The notes under the pieces: model-generated
Seen by the model: only the letters and a program-made list of their open reading frames with translations
Told to the model about the DNA's origin: nothing
Database searches by the model: none
Position numbers and translations under genes: made by a program
Assembly (NCBI RefSeq): GCF_015645385.1
Contig: NZ_JADOET010000010.1
Span: forward strand, 1-64,000
Direction of reading: 5' to 3'
Length of the DNA: 64,000 nt
Origin: Winogradskyella marina
GTDB taxonomy: Bacteria > Bacteroidota > Bacteroidia > Flavobacteriales > Flavobacteriaceae
In this document: positions 42,657 through 51,043 of the stretch, piece after piece
How the letters are laid out: each line of letters begins with the position of its first letter
Numbering within the stretch: position 1 is the stretch's first letter

Positions 42657-43586
42657 ATGAAACCAAAAACATTAACTTCAATCTTATTCAGCGCATTATT
42701 ATTAGTCTCAGCCTGTAAAGATAATAATGACAACGAGCGGTATCTAATTAACAATACACCAGACACAGCTGGTATTGGATATGTAGAAACCAGCGATGCA
42801 CCTGCTGACATATATACCACTATTATTTCTAATTTAAACTCTAATGATAATATTGGTATTGTTGCAGAAGTCAACCACTCTGAAAACGCACAAAATGTTG
42901 GCTTATCTTTAGATTTTACAAAAACAGTATATTTTGGAAATCCGGCTTTAGGAACTCCCGTGATGCAGAATAATATTGAAGCCGGATTAGATCTTCCTCA
43001 GCGAATTACGGTTTATAGAGATGAAGATGGAGATACCGTTGTTACATATAATTCTATAGATTATATAATTAATAGGCATAATTTGGGAAATTTATCAACT
43101 ACAACTATGATTGCAGATGCACTTTCAAATATCGTAAGCACTGCAACCACTAAAGAAGTGATTTTAAATGCTGTAAATTCCCAACAAACTGATGGAATTA
43201 TGTCCGTAACAAGTACTACCGATTTCGACAGCACTTATAATTCGATTATATCAACTTTAAACGGTTTAGAAAATATTACTATAATGGCAGAATTAGATCA
43301 CCAAGCCAATGCCCAAAGTGTTAATATGGATTTGATGCCTGCTAAACTTATAATTTTCGGAAATCCGGAATTAGGAACACCATTGATGTCAGCGTCAAAA
43401 ACAACAGCCTTAGAATTACCTCAAAAAATGTTAGTTTATGAAGGCAGCAACGGAGAGGTGAAAATTTTATACAACGATCCCTTTTATATAGCTGAAAGAC
43501 ATGATATTGATACTAATGACGAAACCCTAACAACGATTTCTCAAGCCTTACAAAATATAGCAGCTTCTGGAGCTTCAGCAGACTAA
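42657..43586 (+). CDS. Lipoprotein with two DUF302 domains
   Basis: A 309-residue lipoprotein. The signal peptide ends at LLLVSAC with the lipobox cysteine at residue 20. Two copies of the DUF302 domain follow, at about residues 55-140 and 200-290, each with a HxxNAQxVxxxL block, FGNPxLGTPxM and LPQxxxVY motif (FGNPALGTPVM and FGNPELGTPLM). The fold is known but no function is; metal or small-ligand binding has been suggested. The ATG at 42657 is used because residues 1-17 of the upstream reading do not fit a signal peptide. It is monocistronic. Confidence 0.8.
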   Translation: MKPKTLTSILFSALLLVSACKDNNDNERYLINNTPDTAGIGYVETSDAPADIYTTIISNLNSNDNIGIVAEVNHSENAQNVGLSLDFTKTVYFGNPALGTPVMQNNIEAGLDLPQRITVYRDEDGDTVVTYNSIDYIINRHNLGNLSTTTMIADALSNIVSTATTKEVILNAVNSQQTDGIMSVTSTTDFDSTYNSIISTLNGLENITIMAELDHQANAQSVNMDLMPAKLIIFGNPELGTPLMSASKTTALELPQKMLVYEGSNGEVKILYNDPFYIAERHDIDTNDETLTTISQALQNIAASGASAD

Positions 43587-43718
43587 AAGCAATATACCTT
43601 TTGATCCAAGCTATAGTATTAAAAACAGAACTCTTCAAATTAAACCAGCCTATTTATTTCGACGTTACAGGGAAAAAGCTGGTAAAAGTTTGATATTGAA
43701 ATTTTAGAAATTTCATAT

Positions 43719-43745
43719 GCCTATAAATTTTTTATAGGCTTTTTG
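43719..43745 (+). terminator. Terminator after the DUF302 gene
   Basis: GCCTATAAA pairs perfectly with TTTATAGGC around TTT and is followed by five Ts. It lies 130 bp after the DUF302 stop. The rest of the 260-bp gap holds nothing I recognise apart from the next promoter. Confidence 0.7.
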
Positions 43746-43796
43746 TTTTAGTCCTATTTCAATTCAAAATTATTGATCTACACCACTAAACATTTG

Positions 43797-43804
43797 TATT
43801 TTTG
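43797..43804 (+). promoter_or_regulatory. Promoter of the ThiE-like gene
   Basis: TATTTTTG matches TAnnTTTG, with TTG at 43773-43775, spaced 21 bp. The start would fall near 43811, 36 bases before the ATG at 43847. No TPP riboswitch is visible in the short leader. Confidence 0.6.
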
Positions 43805-43846
43805 CGCCGCATTTAATGAGCAGGCTTATTATTAAGATACCATAAC

Positions 43847-44488
43847 ATGATTATATCTAAATTACATTACATATCTCAAGGAAACACTCCTGAAGATCAC
43901 CTTAAAAATATTCAAAGTGCATGTACATCAGGTATCGAGTTAGTACAATTGCATTTAACTGATGTTCCGGAGGCTAAATATTTAGAGATTGCCAAAGCGG
44001 CTAGAGATATCACGTTTCATTTTCAAACCCGATTAATCATCAATGGGAATTATAAAATAGCTAAAGCCGTAAAAGCCGAAGGTGTACATTTAGAAAAATC
44101 AGACCTATGCCCTACTGAAATCAGACCACATTTACATACCTGGCAAATTATTGGTGCCACAGCAAACACCTTAGAAGATTGTGAAGCATTACTTGCTAAA
44201 GGCATCGATTATATTACGTTAGAACCTTTTAGAACATCAACGAAAGATAGTTCAACTATCACTTTAGGTATAGAAGGCTATACCGCTATTAATAATGCAT
44301 TAATATCAGAAACGCCAATTATAGGTTGTGGTCATATTACCACAGATGATGTCACTGCTATTTTAGAAACTGGTATTTCTGGGATTGCGGTTTCTGAGGC
44401 CATCACTCAAAATTTCGACAGCATAAAACAATTCAATCTGTTACTAAAAGCATCTGCAACCGGAGAGATCCGTCACACGTTTAATTAA
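43847..44488 (+). CDS. Thiamine-phosphate-synthase-like protein, active site altered
   Basis: A 213-residue TIM-barrel protein of the ThiE/TenI group. Overall layout matches (QLxLxxVPEAKYLEIAKAAR, FQTRLIINGNYKIAKAVKAEGVHL, IIGATANTLED, GCGHITTDDVTAILETGISGIAV). Several family-typical residues differ: the usual QLRxK reads QLHLT, the metal-binding IND reads ING, VHLG reads VHLE, and GGI reads GCGHI. It may have lost synthase activity and gained a TenI-like or regulatory role. No other thiamine gene is near. A DMT exporter gene follows at a 51-bp gap. Confidence 0.75.
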   Translation: MIISKLHYISQGNTPEDHLKNIQSACTSGIELVQLHLTDVPEAKYLEIAKAARDITFHFQTRLIINGNYKIAKAVKAEGVHLEKSDLCPTEIRPHLHTWQIIGATANTLEDCEALLAKGIDYITLEPFRTSTKDSSTITLGIEGYTAINNALISETPIIGCGHITTDDVTAILETGISGIAVSEAITQNFDSIKQFNLLLKASATGEIRHTFN

Positions 44489-44539
44489 ATTAACATTGAC
44501 TTCTTCGCAACAATAAACTACTTCTAAATCGTATCCGAT

Positions 44540-45442
44540 ATGTGGATTTATTTAGGCTTATTAGCCGCCCTTTTCCTAGGCTTACACAACTTATGTAAAA
44601 AACATGCCGTACAAGGCAATGAGGTGTTTCCTGTGCTTTTTGGTACTGTTTTTTCCGGTTTTTTAGTGCTATTACCGCTGTATTTAGGTTCTATTTTTTT
44701 TGAAGAACAACTTATAAAAATGCAGTTGTATATTTCAGAGATATCGTGGCAAGTTCATGGATTTATTGCAATAAAATCAGCTATCATGGCAAGTTCATGG
44801 ATATTGGCTTATCAGGCCTTAAAGCATTTGCCTATAACTATTGTAACTCCTATTCGATCTGCTGGGCCGTTTTTCACCTTTATCGGTGCGATTTTAATTT
44901 ACCAAGAGCAACCTAATACATTTCAGTGGCTTGGTTTCTTTCTTATCATATTTTCGGTGTTATTATATTCAAAAATCGGCAAGAAAGAAGGCATCATCTT
45001 TAAACGCAACAAATGGATTCTTGCTATTATTGCCGCTACGTTTTTAGGTGCTTCAAGTGGTTTGTATGATAAGTTTTTAATTCAGAATTTATCTTTAACT
45101 CCGCAAACCTTACAATTTTGGTTTTGCTTTTATACCGTTTTAATACTATTTATTATTTTATCCATAACCTGGTTTCCTTTTCCAGAAAAACGAAAAGCCT
45201 TCACGTTTCGTTGGACCATTATTGCTGTTGGTGTGTTGTTAGTCGCTGCAGATTACTTCTACTTTAAAGCTTTGCAAGATCCTGATGCTTTAATTATGTT
45301 GTTGTCTGCCGTAAAACGAAGTCAGATTCTAATTGCTGTGGTTGTCGGTGGTTTAATTTTTAAGGAACAAAATAAGCGTAAAAAATTAGTGCCTCTTACA
45401 GGCATTATGATTGGTGTCTTTTTAATCTTGTACGCCACCTAA
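44540..45442 (+). CDS. EamA/DMT-superfamily transporter
   Basis: A 300-residue inner-membrane protein with ten helices as two five-helix EamA halves: one about residues 2-142 ending in the SVLLYSKIG helix, the other about 155-298 ending in GIMIGVFLILYAT. The LPITIVTPIRSAGPFFTFIGAILIYQE block resembles the conserved second-half helix of drug/metabolite transporters. Substrate is unknown. It may or may not be cotranscribed with the ThiE-like gene upstream (51-bp gap, same strand). Confidence 0.85.
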   Translation: MWIYLGLLAALFLGLHNLCKKHAVQGNEVFPVLFGTVFSGFLVLLPLYLGSIFFEEQLIKMQLYISEISWQVHGFIAIKSAIMASSWILAYQALKHLPITIVTPIRSAGPFFTFIGAILIYQEQPNTFQWLGFFLIIFSVLLYSKIGKKEGIIFKRNKWILAIIAATFLGASSGLYDKFLIQNLSLTPQTLQFWFCFYTVLILFIILSITWFPFPEKRKAFTFRWTIIAVGVLLVAADYFYFKALQDPDALIMLLSAVKRSQILIAVVVGGLIFKEQNKRKKLVPLTGIMIGVFLILYAT

Positions 45443-45573
45443 AGTGATCTAGTCTCACCACACTGTATTAAAACACTTAGCTTTAAGCAAATCCATCAAG
45501 AATTTATGCGTCCAAGTCAATAGTCGTAAGTCTTTATTTTTAAATTGAATCAAACCTTAAAAAAGAAATACTT

Positions 45574-45867
45574 ATGACCAAAGAAAGTAAACAAAACCAG
45601 TACAATTCAGATATTACAGAAGAAGACAAAAAAAACTTAGGTGACAAATCTGGGAATTTAAGACAAGACAATGGAGATGATGAAATTCTTAAGAAACGAG
45701 AAAATGAGCCCGATTTTGCTGCAAAAAATTTAGATATTCCAGGTGGACGTAACGCAAGACCAATTACAAATGATAGACATTCAGATGAAGAAAACCGTCA
45801 TCACAGCCTTGGTAGCGATCATAATGAGAATCTTGAGTTAGATATTGAAAATAATAAGGACAAATGA
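45574..45867 (+). CDS. Small hydrophilic acidic protein
   Basis: A 97-residue protein with no membrane segment or signal peptide and few hydrophobic residues; it is rich in Asp, Glu, Asn, Lys and His. It looks intrinsically disordered. Similar short hydrophilic proteins are common in flavobacteria and are often stress-induced, as I recall, but I cannot name a family. It lies upstream of the nucleotidase and near a CsbD gene, which is compatible with a stress group. Start and stop are clear; the function is unknown. Confidence 0.55.
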   Translation: MTKESKQNQYNSDITEEDKKNLGDKSGNLRQDNGDDEILKKRENEPDFAAKNLDIPGGRNARPITNDRHSDEENRHHSLGSDHNENLELDIENNKDK

Positions 45868-45969
45868 TAACGCGGCATTAAATTTAGTGCAAACATTAAA
45901 TTATCATTAAAACTACTTTTATTATTTGGCTCTAAACTTCATTTTCTGGAACTTTACAAAAAAAATGCA

Positions 45970-46491
45970 ATGACAATATTTGTAGATATGGATGATGTGT
46001 TAGCCGATACGTATGGCAAACACATAGAGTTATATAATAAAGAACACCAACAAGAATTACACATCAATCATATTACGTCTGGCGAAATGTGGCAAAATGT
46101 GCCCGAAGTTCATCACGATAGTATTAGAAAGCACGCTTTACAACCTGGATTTTTTAGAGATCTAGCTCCTATAAAAGATAGTATATTAGTTATGGAGGCG
46201 CTTTACAATAAACATGAAGTGTATATTGCAACTGCGGCCACACAATTTCCAAACTCATTAATAGAAAAAAGCGAGTGGTTAGATGAGCACATGCCCTTCA
46301 TTACTTGGCAACATCGTATAATGTGTGGCGATAAATTTATTTTAAATGGCGACTTACTCATTGACGATAGAACCTATAATTTAGAAAAATTTGAAGGTGA
46401 CACGTTATTATTTAACTCACCTCACAATGTTGAAGATACAGGCTATAAAAGAGTAGCTACTTGGGAAGAAATTGCCTCACTTTTGTTATAA
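45970..46491 (+). CDS. 5'(3')-deoxyribonucleotidase, NT5C type
   Basis: A 173-residue HAD phosphatase. The N-terminal DMDDVLADTYGKHIELYN carries the two catalytic aspartates (D6, D8). The helical cap follows, and the later GDLLIDDRTYNLEKFEG has the magnesium-binding aspartates of motif IV. Length and motifs match NT5C, which removes phosphate from deoxyribonucleotides. It has its own leader, with no clear operon partner; a bidirectional terminator follows. Confidence 0.85.
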   Translation: MTIFVDMDDVLADTYGKHIELYNKEHQQELHINHITSGEMWQNVPEVHHDSIRKHALQPGFFRDLAPIKDSILVMEALYNKHEVYIATAATQFPNSLIEKSEWLDEHMPFITWQHRIMCGDKFILNGDLLIDDRTYNLEKFEGDTLLFNSPHNVEDTGYKRVATWEEIASLLL

Positions 46492-46646
46492 ATGCTATTA
46501 TTGTAGACAGTAAGGAGTACTTTTAAAAAGAAGCAAAAGCCCTCGAAGCATTGAGTGAAACGTGGTTTTTAATCACATAAAAAAAGATCGCAACATTGTA
46601 AAAGAGATTAGGAAGAACGCATAGTTAACTTAAAGAATACACATAA

Positions 46647-46675
46647 AAAAAATCCCGATTAACTCGGGATTTTTA
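46647..46675. terminator. Bidirectional terminator
   Basis: AATCCCGA pairs with TCGGGATT around TTAAC, with A residues on the left and a T tract on the right. It separates the nucleotidase from the CsbD gene on the opposite strand. The 150 bp between it and the nucleotidase stop show no gene. Confidence 0.8.
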
Positions 46676-46694
46676 TTCTATAAATAAAGGCGTT

Positions 46695-46895
46695 TTAATA
46701 CTTTATGTCATTTAAAAACTCATTTACACGTTCTTTAGATTCACCTGTACGTTTCTGAATTTTTCCAATGATTTCATCTTCCTTACCTTCTGCATAATCT
46801 AAATCATCATCGGTAAGTTCGCCCCATTTTTGTTTTAGTTTTCCTTTCGCAATATTCCAATTGCCTTTTGCTTTATCTTGCCATGGTTTATCCAT
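46695..46895 (-). CDS. CsbD-family stress protein
   Basis: A 66-residue protein that starts MDKPWQDKAKGNWNIAKGKLKQKWGELTDD, an exact match to the CsbD pattern of KGKxKxxxGxLTDDD. These small hydrophilic proteins are induced by general stress in many bacteria and have no known activity. It lies on the minus strand between the nucleotidase and the nuclease fusion gene. Confidence 0.9.
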   Translation of the reverse strand: MDKPWQDKAKGNWNIAKGKLKQKWGELTDDDLDYAEGKEDEIIGKIQKRTGESKERVNEFLNDIKY

Positions 46896-47026
46896 AATTT
46901 CTATAGTTTTTAAGTTGTTGAAGTAAACCGCTTTGATTTACTATTATAAAAATAAGAGAAACTACAGTGAGTTATTGACGCTAAACATTTAGTTATTGAT
47001 GCAAATAACCACAATAAAAAGTTAAT

Positions 47027-48367
47027 ATGATTTATACTATTATCGACGTTGAAACCACAGGGCAAAGTAATCGCATCACAGAAATTTCCATATTTAAATA
47101 CGATGGCAATACTGTAATAGATGAGTTCACTTCTTTAGTCAATCCAGAAACTTACATTCCTCAGCATATCACTGCCTTGACAGGCATTGATGACCATATG
47201 GTTGCAGACGCTCCACGTTTTGAAGAGGTGGCACAAGATATTTTGAGCATAACTGAACATACTATTTTTGTAGCTCACAATGTCAACTTTGATTATAAGG
47301 TTATTAATGGCGAATTTCAGCGTATTGGTTTAGAATTCACACGAAAAAAACTGTGTACGGTTCGTTTATCTCGACGATTATTACCAGGACATCGATCGTA
47401 TAGTTTAGGGAAACTATGTAAAGCCTTAGATATTAATTTGGTCGGAAGACACCGAGCCAGAGGTGATGCAGAAGCGACCGTCATTTTATTCGAATTGTTA
47501 TTGCAGCAAACTGAAGCTTCTGAAGTATTTAACGAATTTCTAAATAAGAATTCTAGAGAAGCCACCTTGCCTCCTAACCTACCAAAAGCCACTTTTGAAG
47601 CCTTGCCACATGCTGCAGGTATTTATTACTTTAAAGATAAAAAAGGGAAAATCATTTACGTTGGAAAAGCTAAAGATCTCAAAAAGCGTGTATTAAGTCA
47701 TTTTTACAGCAAGACTAAAAAGTCCCAAGACATGGTAAGAGAAACCGCAGATATCGATTTTGAGGTTTCAGGAAGTGAACTTATTGCCTTATTAATGGAA
47801 GATGCTGCTATTAAGCATCATTTTCCGATGTATAATAAAGTAGCCAAACGAACGGTTCAAACGTTTGCTATTTTCTCGTATGAAGATCGAAAAGGAATTT
47901 TACACTTAGCCAGCAATAAAGGCCGTTTGGTACCGAATCCTATTATTACGTTTTTCAATATTAGAGATTTACGGTCTTACGTAGAAAAGCTTTGTGCTAA
48001 ATTTAATTTATGTCCTAAGTACTGCCATTTACAAGAGTCCGTTTCAGAGTGTTCTCATTATAGTATTCAAAACTGTAAAGGAATTTGCAGAGATGAAGAA
48101 TCTGTAGAAAGTTACAATAACCGTGTTCTTGAAGCTATTCACGACATGTCTAATCAAAAGGACGATATCATCTTAAAAGAAAAAGGAAGGCAAGCTAATG
48201 AAACTGCTTTTGTAATGATTAAAGACGGATCTTATTTAGGATATGGTTTTATTGATAATGATGAACAAGTGAATCATTTAGATGATTTCATTACGTATCT
48301 TATTCCACAAAAAGATAGTCTAGATATTCAGAAAATCTTACGACCTTATATTTTAAAAGTGTCATAA
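47027..48367 (+). CDS. DnaQ-type exonuclease / GIY-YIG nuclease fusion
   Basis: A 446-residue two-enzyme protein. Residues 1-170 form a DEDDh 3'-5' exonuclease: IDVETTG (acidic pair), AHNVNFDYKV, and RHRARGDAEATVILFELL near residue 150. Residues about 195-275 are a GIY-YIG domain (AAGIYYFKDKKGKIIYVGKAKDLKKRVLSHF), the nuclease fold of UvrC and Cho. The remainder has several cysteines (FNLCPKYCHLQ, CSHYSIQNCKGIC) that could bind metal. It probably cuts or trims damaged or branched DNA; this domain fusion is a recognised bacterial type. It starts without clear promoter signals. Confidence 0.85.
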   Translation: MIYTIIDVETTGQSNRITEISIFKYDGNTVIDEFTSLVNPETYIPQHITALTGIDDHMVADAPRFEEVAQDILSITEHTIFVAHNVNFDYKVINGEFQRIGLEFTRKKLCTVRLSRRLLPGHRSYSLGKLCKALDINLVGRHRARGDAEATVILFELLLQQTEASEVFNEFLNKNSREATLPPNLPKATFEALPHAAGIYYFKDKKGKIIYVGKAKDLKKRVLSHFYSKTKKSQDMVRETADIDFEVSGSELIALLMEDAAIKHHFPMYNKVAKRTVQTFAIFSYEDRKGILHLASNKGRLVPNPIITFFNIRDLRSYVEKLCAKFNLCPKYCHLQESVSECSHYSIQNCKGICRDEESVESYNNRVLEAIHDMSNQKDDIILKEKGRQANETAFVMIKDGSYLGYGFIDNDEQVNHLDDFITYLIPQKDSLDIQKILRPYILKVS

Positions 48368-48400
48368 CGACAAGACAGCTATCACTTGGTTTTTTTCTGA

Positions 48401-48430
48401 AAAGAGAAAACAGTACAAAATGTACTGCTT
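48401..48430 (-). terminator. Terminator for the PepSY-like gene (minus strand)
   Basis: CAGTACA pairs with TGTACTG around AAA. On the minus strand the hairpin is followed by a T-rich run (TTTTCTCTTT). It lies just beyond the stop of the gene at 48458. Confidence 0.5.
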
Positions 48431-48457
48431 TCAATTTAGAAAAATAAGTGGCATATA

Positions 48458-48982
48458 CTAAATCGTTAGGGAAATAGATTTATGTTTATTTTCCTTTTTT
48501 AAATCTATTGTATATGTGATTTCTGAGCCTTTATCATGATCATAGCTAACGTTACAAGTACTATAATGAAAAGCCCATCCTGGATAATCTTTAGCCAATT
48601 GGTTACTTATTTTTACAGGAAGTCTTACATCTTCATAATATTCCTCTGAGTTTAGAATAATACCGTGAGTATTATAAACTGCAGTAATACGATTTTCGTT
48701 AGACTGAAAATTAACCGTATATGTTATAGACTTATTTTTGCTGTACACTGGATCTTTAGTGACATCAAAATCTGCAGCTACTTTCTGTAATTTTTTAATA
48801 CAGATAGCCAAAGGTTGAGCAGCTTCAACTTCTAAATTTAAATAATTTTCATTTGAAATAGAACTGCTGCTTGACGTAAACTTTTCGTCATTTAACTGAG
48901 TGGTCGCCATTGCTAGGTCGTGTTGTGCTGTACTAAGGTTGGTTAGTCCTAAAAAAATTAAACCAAAAAGACATGTTTTCAT
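48458..48982 (-). CDS. Secreted PepSY/BLIP-like protein
   Basis: A 174-residue exported protein. The signal peptide is MKTCLFGLIFLGLTNLSTAQ. The mature part has the strand-turn pattern of PepSY-like periplasmic proteins: ITAVYNTHGIILNSEEYYEDVRLPVKISNQLAKDYPGWAFHYSTC, a recurring flavobacterial domain. No function is known. An upstream in-frame start (49183) would add about 67 residues with no signal, so the ATG at 48982 is used. It follows the TPR-type regulator gene on the same strand and could be cotranscribed with it. Confidence 0.65.
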   Translation of the reverse strand: MKTCLFGLIFLGLTNLSTAQHDLAMATTQLNDEKFTSSSSSISNENYLNLEVEAAQPLAICIKKLQKVAADFDVTKDPVYSKNKSITYTVNFQSNENRITAVYNTHGIILNSEEYYEDVRLPVKISNQLAKDYPGWAFHYSTCNVSYDHDKGSEITYTIDLKKENKHKSISLTI

Positions 48983-49187
48983 GAGTGATACGGTTTTAGA
49001 GTTATACTTAATAATTAAAATGGTTAAAGCTTTTTCTACAGAAATATGGAGTTTAAGTAGAACACAGCTAATGTATAACCTAAGTCGGAATCCACCGTAT
49101 AATAGGAATAGACCACTAATGTACAAGCGATAGACATTTAATAGACAACAAATCAAGGTGTGTCTTAAGTGCTTGTTGTACAAGTGT

Positions 49188-50945
49188 TTATAAGTTTTGA
49201 ATAAAGAAATCTAAATCGGTGTCTTCAGAGAGGTTTAATTTTTTTCGTAAGCGATAACGACTTGTGTTTAGGGATGCCAAAGTGATATTTTGAAGGGTAG
49301 CAATACTTCGACTTTCAATTTTTAAGCGAATTAAAGAGCATAGTCTAATTTCGTTTTTACTTAAATTAGGATAACGTTTTGTAAGCTCACTATAAAAGGT
49401 ATCACTCAATTTATCTAAGCGTTCAAAAAACTCTTGTGTATCGCCATCCACACTTATTTTATTAGAAATAGCGGTATCCAATTCATTAATTAAAACAGCA
49501 CGATCTGCCGAACTAGCTTGTTTAATCACTTCCAATTGTTCAGCAAGTGATTTAGCCCAGTCCTGATCTTGCGTTAATTTAATAGCAAAATCTGACAAGT
49601 CGCGCTCCTTAGATTTTATTTCTGAATTAAGCTGTTCTACTTTTAATGCTGAATTCTCAAGTTTTTGCTCTGCCAGCAGTTGCTTATTTTTTGCATTGGT
49701 AAGATGTTGCCTCCTACTGATAATAAGCGCAACCAAAAGGATGATAAAAATAGACGACAATAGCCCTATAAACCAAAGTTTAGTTCGCTGGCTTTTTATC
49801 ATATTCTCTTTTTGAATACGGTCTATTTTAAAATTCAATTCAATTTTATCTATGGTAATGTCATTTAATTCTTCTTGCCACTTTTTGTCTGCATAATTAG
49901 AAATTTCTTGTAAGCTATCAGAAACATGTGTTATTAGTCGTGCTGTATCATAAGCCTCCGAAATGTTGTTTTGAGTGCGTAGTAATAGTTCTTTTGCTTT
50001 CAGAAATTCTAACTTTGAGCTGGTGGTTACATTAGCTTTGGTTTCATTAAAATCTACAATAGCTTCCAACGCTTTAAAATTTTGTTGTGCAGCATTTATT
50101 TGATTTAAACGGGTTTGAGTTGAGACGAGTTGTGCACCAGCGCTAATTAATCTAGGGATATCCTTTGCTAACGTTTTTTCATTAATAGCCGTTTTAAAAA
50201 ACTTAAAATTTTTCTCATAAAGTGGCAGTGCATCGTCGTAAGATTGTTGTTCTGTATATATGTCAGCAATATTATCGCGTATGCTCCCATTTAGTGTATG
50301 CTTGGGGAATTTAGCTTGTGTTAAAGCATAAGCGCGCTTAAAAAAGTACATTGCGGAATCGAGGTCTTTTTTGTGCCAATAAAAAAATAGTCCGTAATTG
50401 TTTATAGATGACGGATGATAGATGTAATTTAAGTTTTTACTAAATGCTATATTAGTTTTGTGTTGTAGTGCCGCACTATCTAATAGACCGAGTTTCGCAT
50501 AGCTTTCAGCGAGTATGCTTCTAGCGTAGCTACGCATTTCCAAAAAGCCTTCGCGCTCTATAGAGGTAAGCTCGTTTTCGTGAGTTTCATAATACCTAAA
50601 AAAGTCGAGATACGATTTTATCGATTCTTTTGGAAACCCCACTTCTCTAAACCAATTTCCAGAATGTAAATAACTATCTAAAACAAATTTAGTATGACCT
50701 TCTATATGATTTAATACATCTAAACGTTTAAAATGCAGCGACAAGTATTTCTGCATTTCTGCATCAGAAAAGGAAGCGCGTCGAAACGTTCGTATAGCGT
50801 TATCCGGAAATGCAATGGCCATAGAATCACTTATCTGTTCATATTGTCTAAAAGCGGTTTCACTAGTAGGCATGGTGTTTTGCGACCATAATTGAGGAAT
50901 AGCAATTATGAAAACAAATAAGAACGATGTATAATACTTAAGCAT
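49188..50945 (-). CDS. Membrane-bound TPR regulator with LuxR-like HTH tail
   Basis: A 585-residue protein. A signal peptide covers residues 1-21, then tetratricopeptide repeats at about 50-300, a single membrane helix at about 388-410 (WFIGLLSSIFIILLVALII), a coiled-coil at about 420-450, and a C-terminal LuxR-like HTH (NEIRLCSLIRLKIESRSIATLQNITLASLNTSRYRLRKKL). The TPR part would be periplasmic and the HTH cytoplasmic, so an external signal could directly control DNA binding. This layout is common in flavobacteria, but the ligand is unknown. The PepSY-like secreted protein gene lies immediately downstream. Confidence 0.8.
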   Translation of the reverse strand: MLKYYTSFLFVFIIAIPQLWSQNTMPTSETAFRQYEQISDSMAIAFPDNAIRTFRRASFSDAEMQKYLSLHFKRLDVLNHIEGHTKFVLDSYLHSGNWFREVGFPKESIKSYLDFFRYYETHENELTSIEREGFLEMRSYARSILAESYAKLGLLDSAALQHKTNIAFSKNLNYIYHPSSINNYGLFFYWHKKDLDSAMYFFKRAYALTQAKFPKHTLNGSIRDNIADIYTEQQSYDDALPLYEKNFKFFKTAINEKTLAKDIPRLISAGAQLVSTQTRLNQINAAQQNFKALEAIVDFNETKANVTTSSKLEFLKAKELLLRTQNNISEAYDTARLITHVSDSLQEISNYADKKWQEELNDITIDKIELNFKIDRIQKENMIKSQRTKLWFIGLLSSIFIILLVALIISRRQHLTNAKNKQLLAEQKLENSALKVEQLNSEIKSKERDLSDFAIKLTQDQDWAKSLAEQLEVIKQASSADRAVLINELDTAISNKISVDGDTQEFFERLDKLSDTFYSELTKRYPNLSKNEIRLCSLIRLKIESRSIATLQNITLASLNTSRYRLRKKLNLSEDTDLDFFIQNL

Positions 50946-51043
50946 TAATTATCAAAAGGTTAGACAGGTTTAAATATACTTATTTTTTAAGAATATGTAA
51001 TAGGTGTATTATTGAAGTCAAAACCTAAATAAAAAACACTTAT

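Noticed and set aside
46500..46640. Possible gene remnant after the nucleotidase
   Set aside because: Short frames with several stops and no recognisable family; not enough to annotate.
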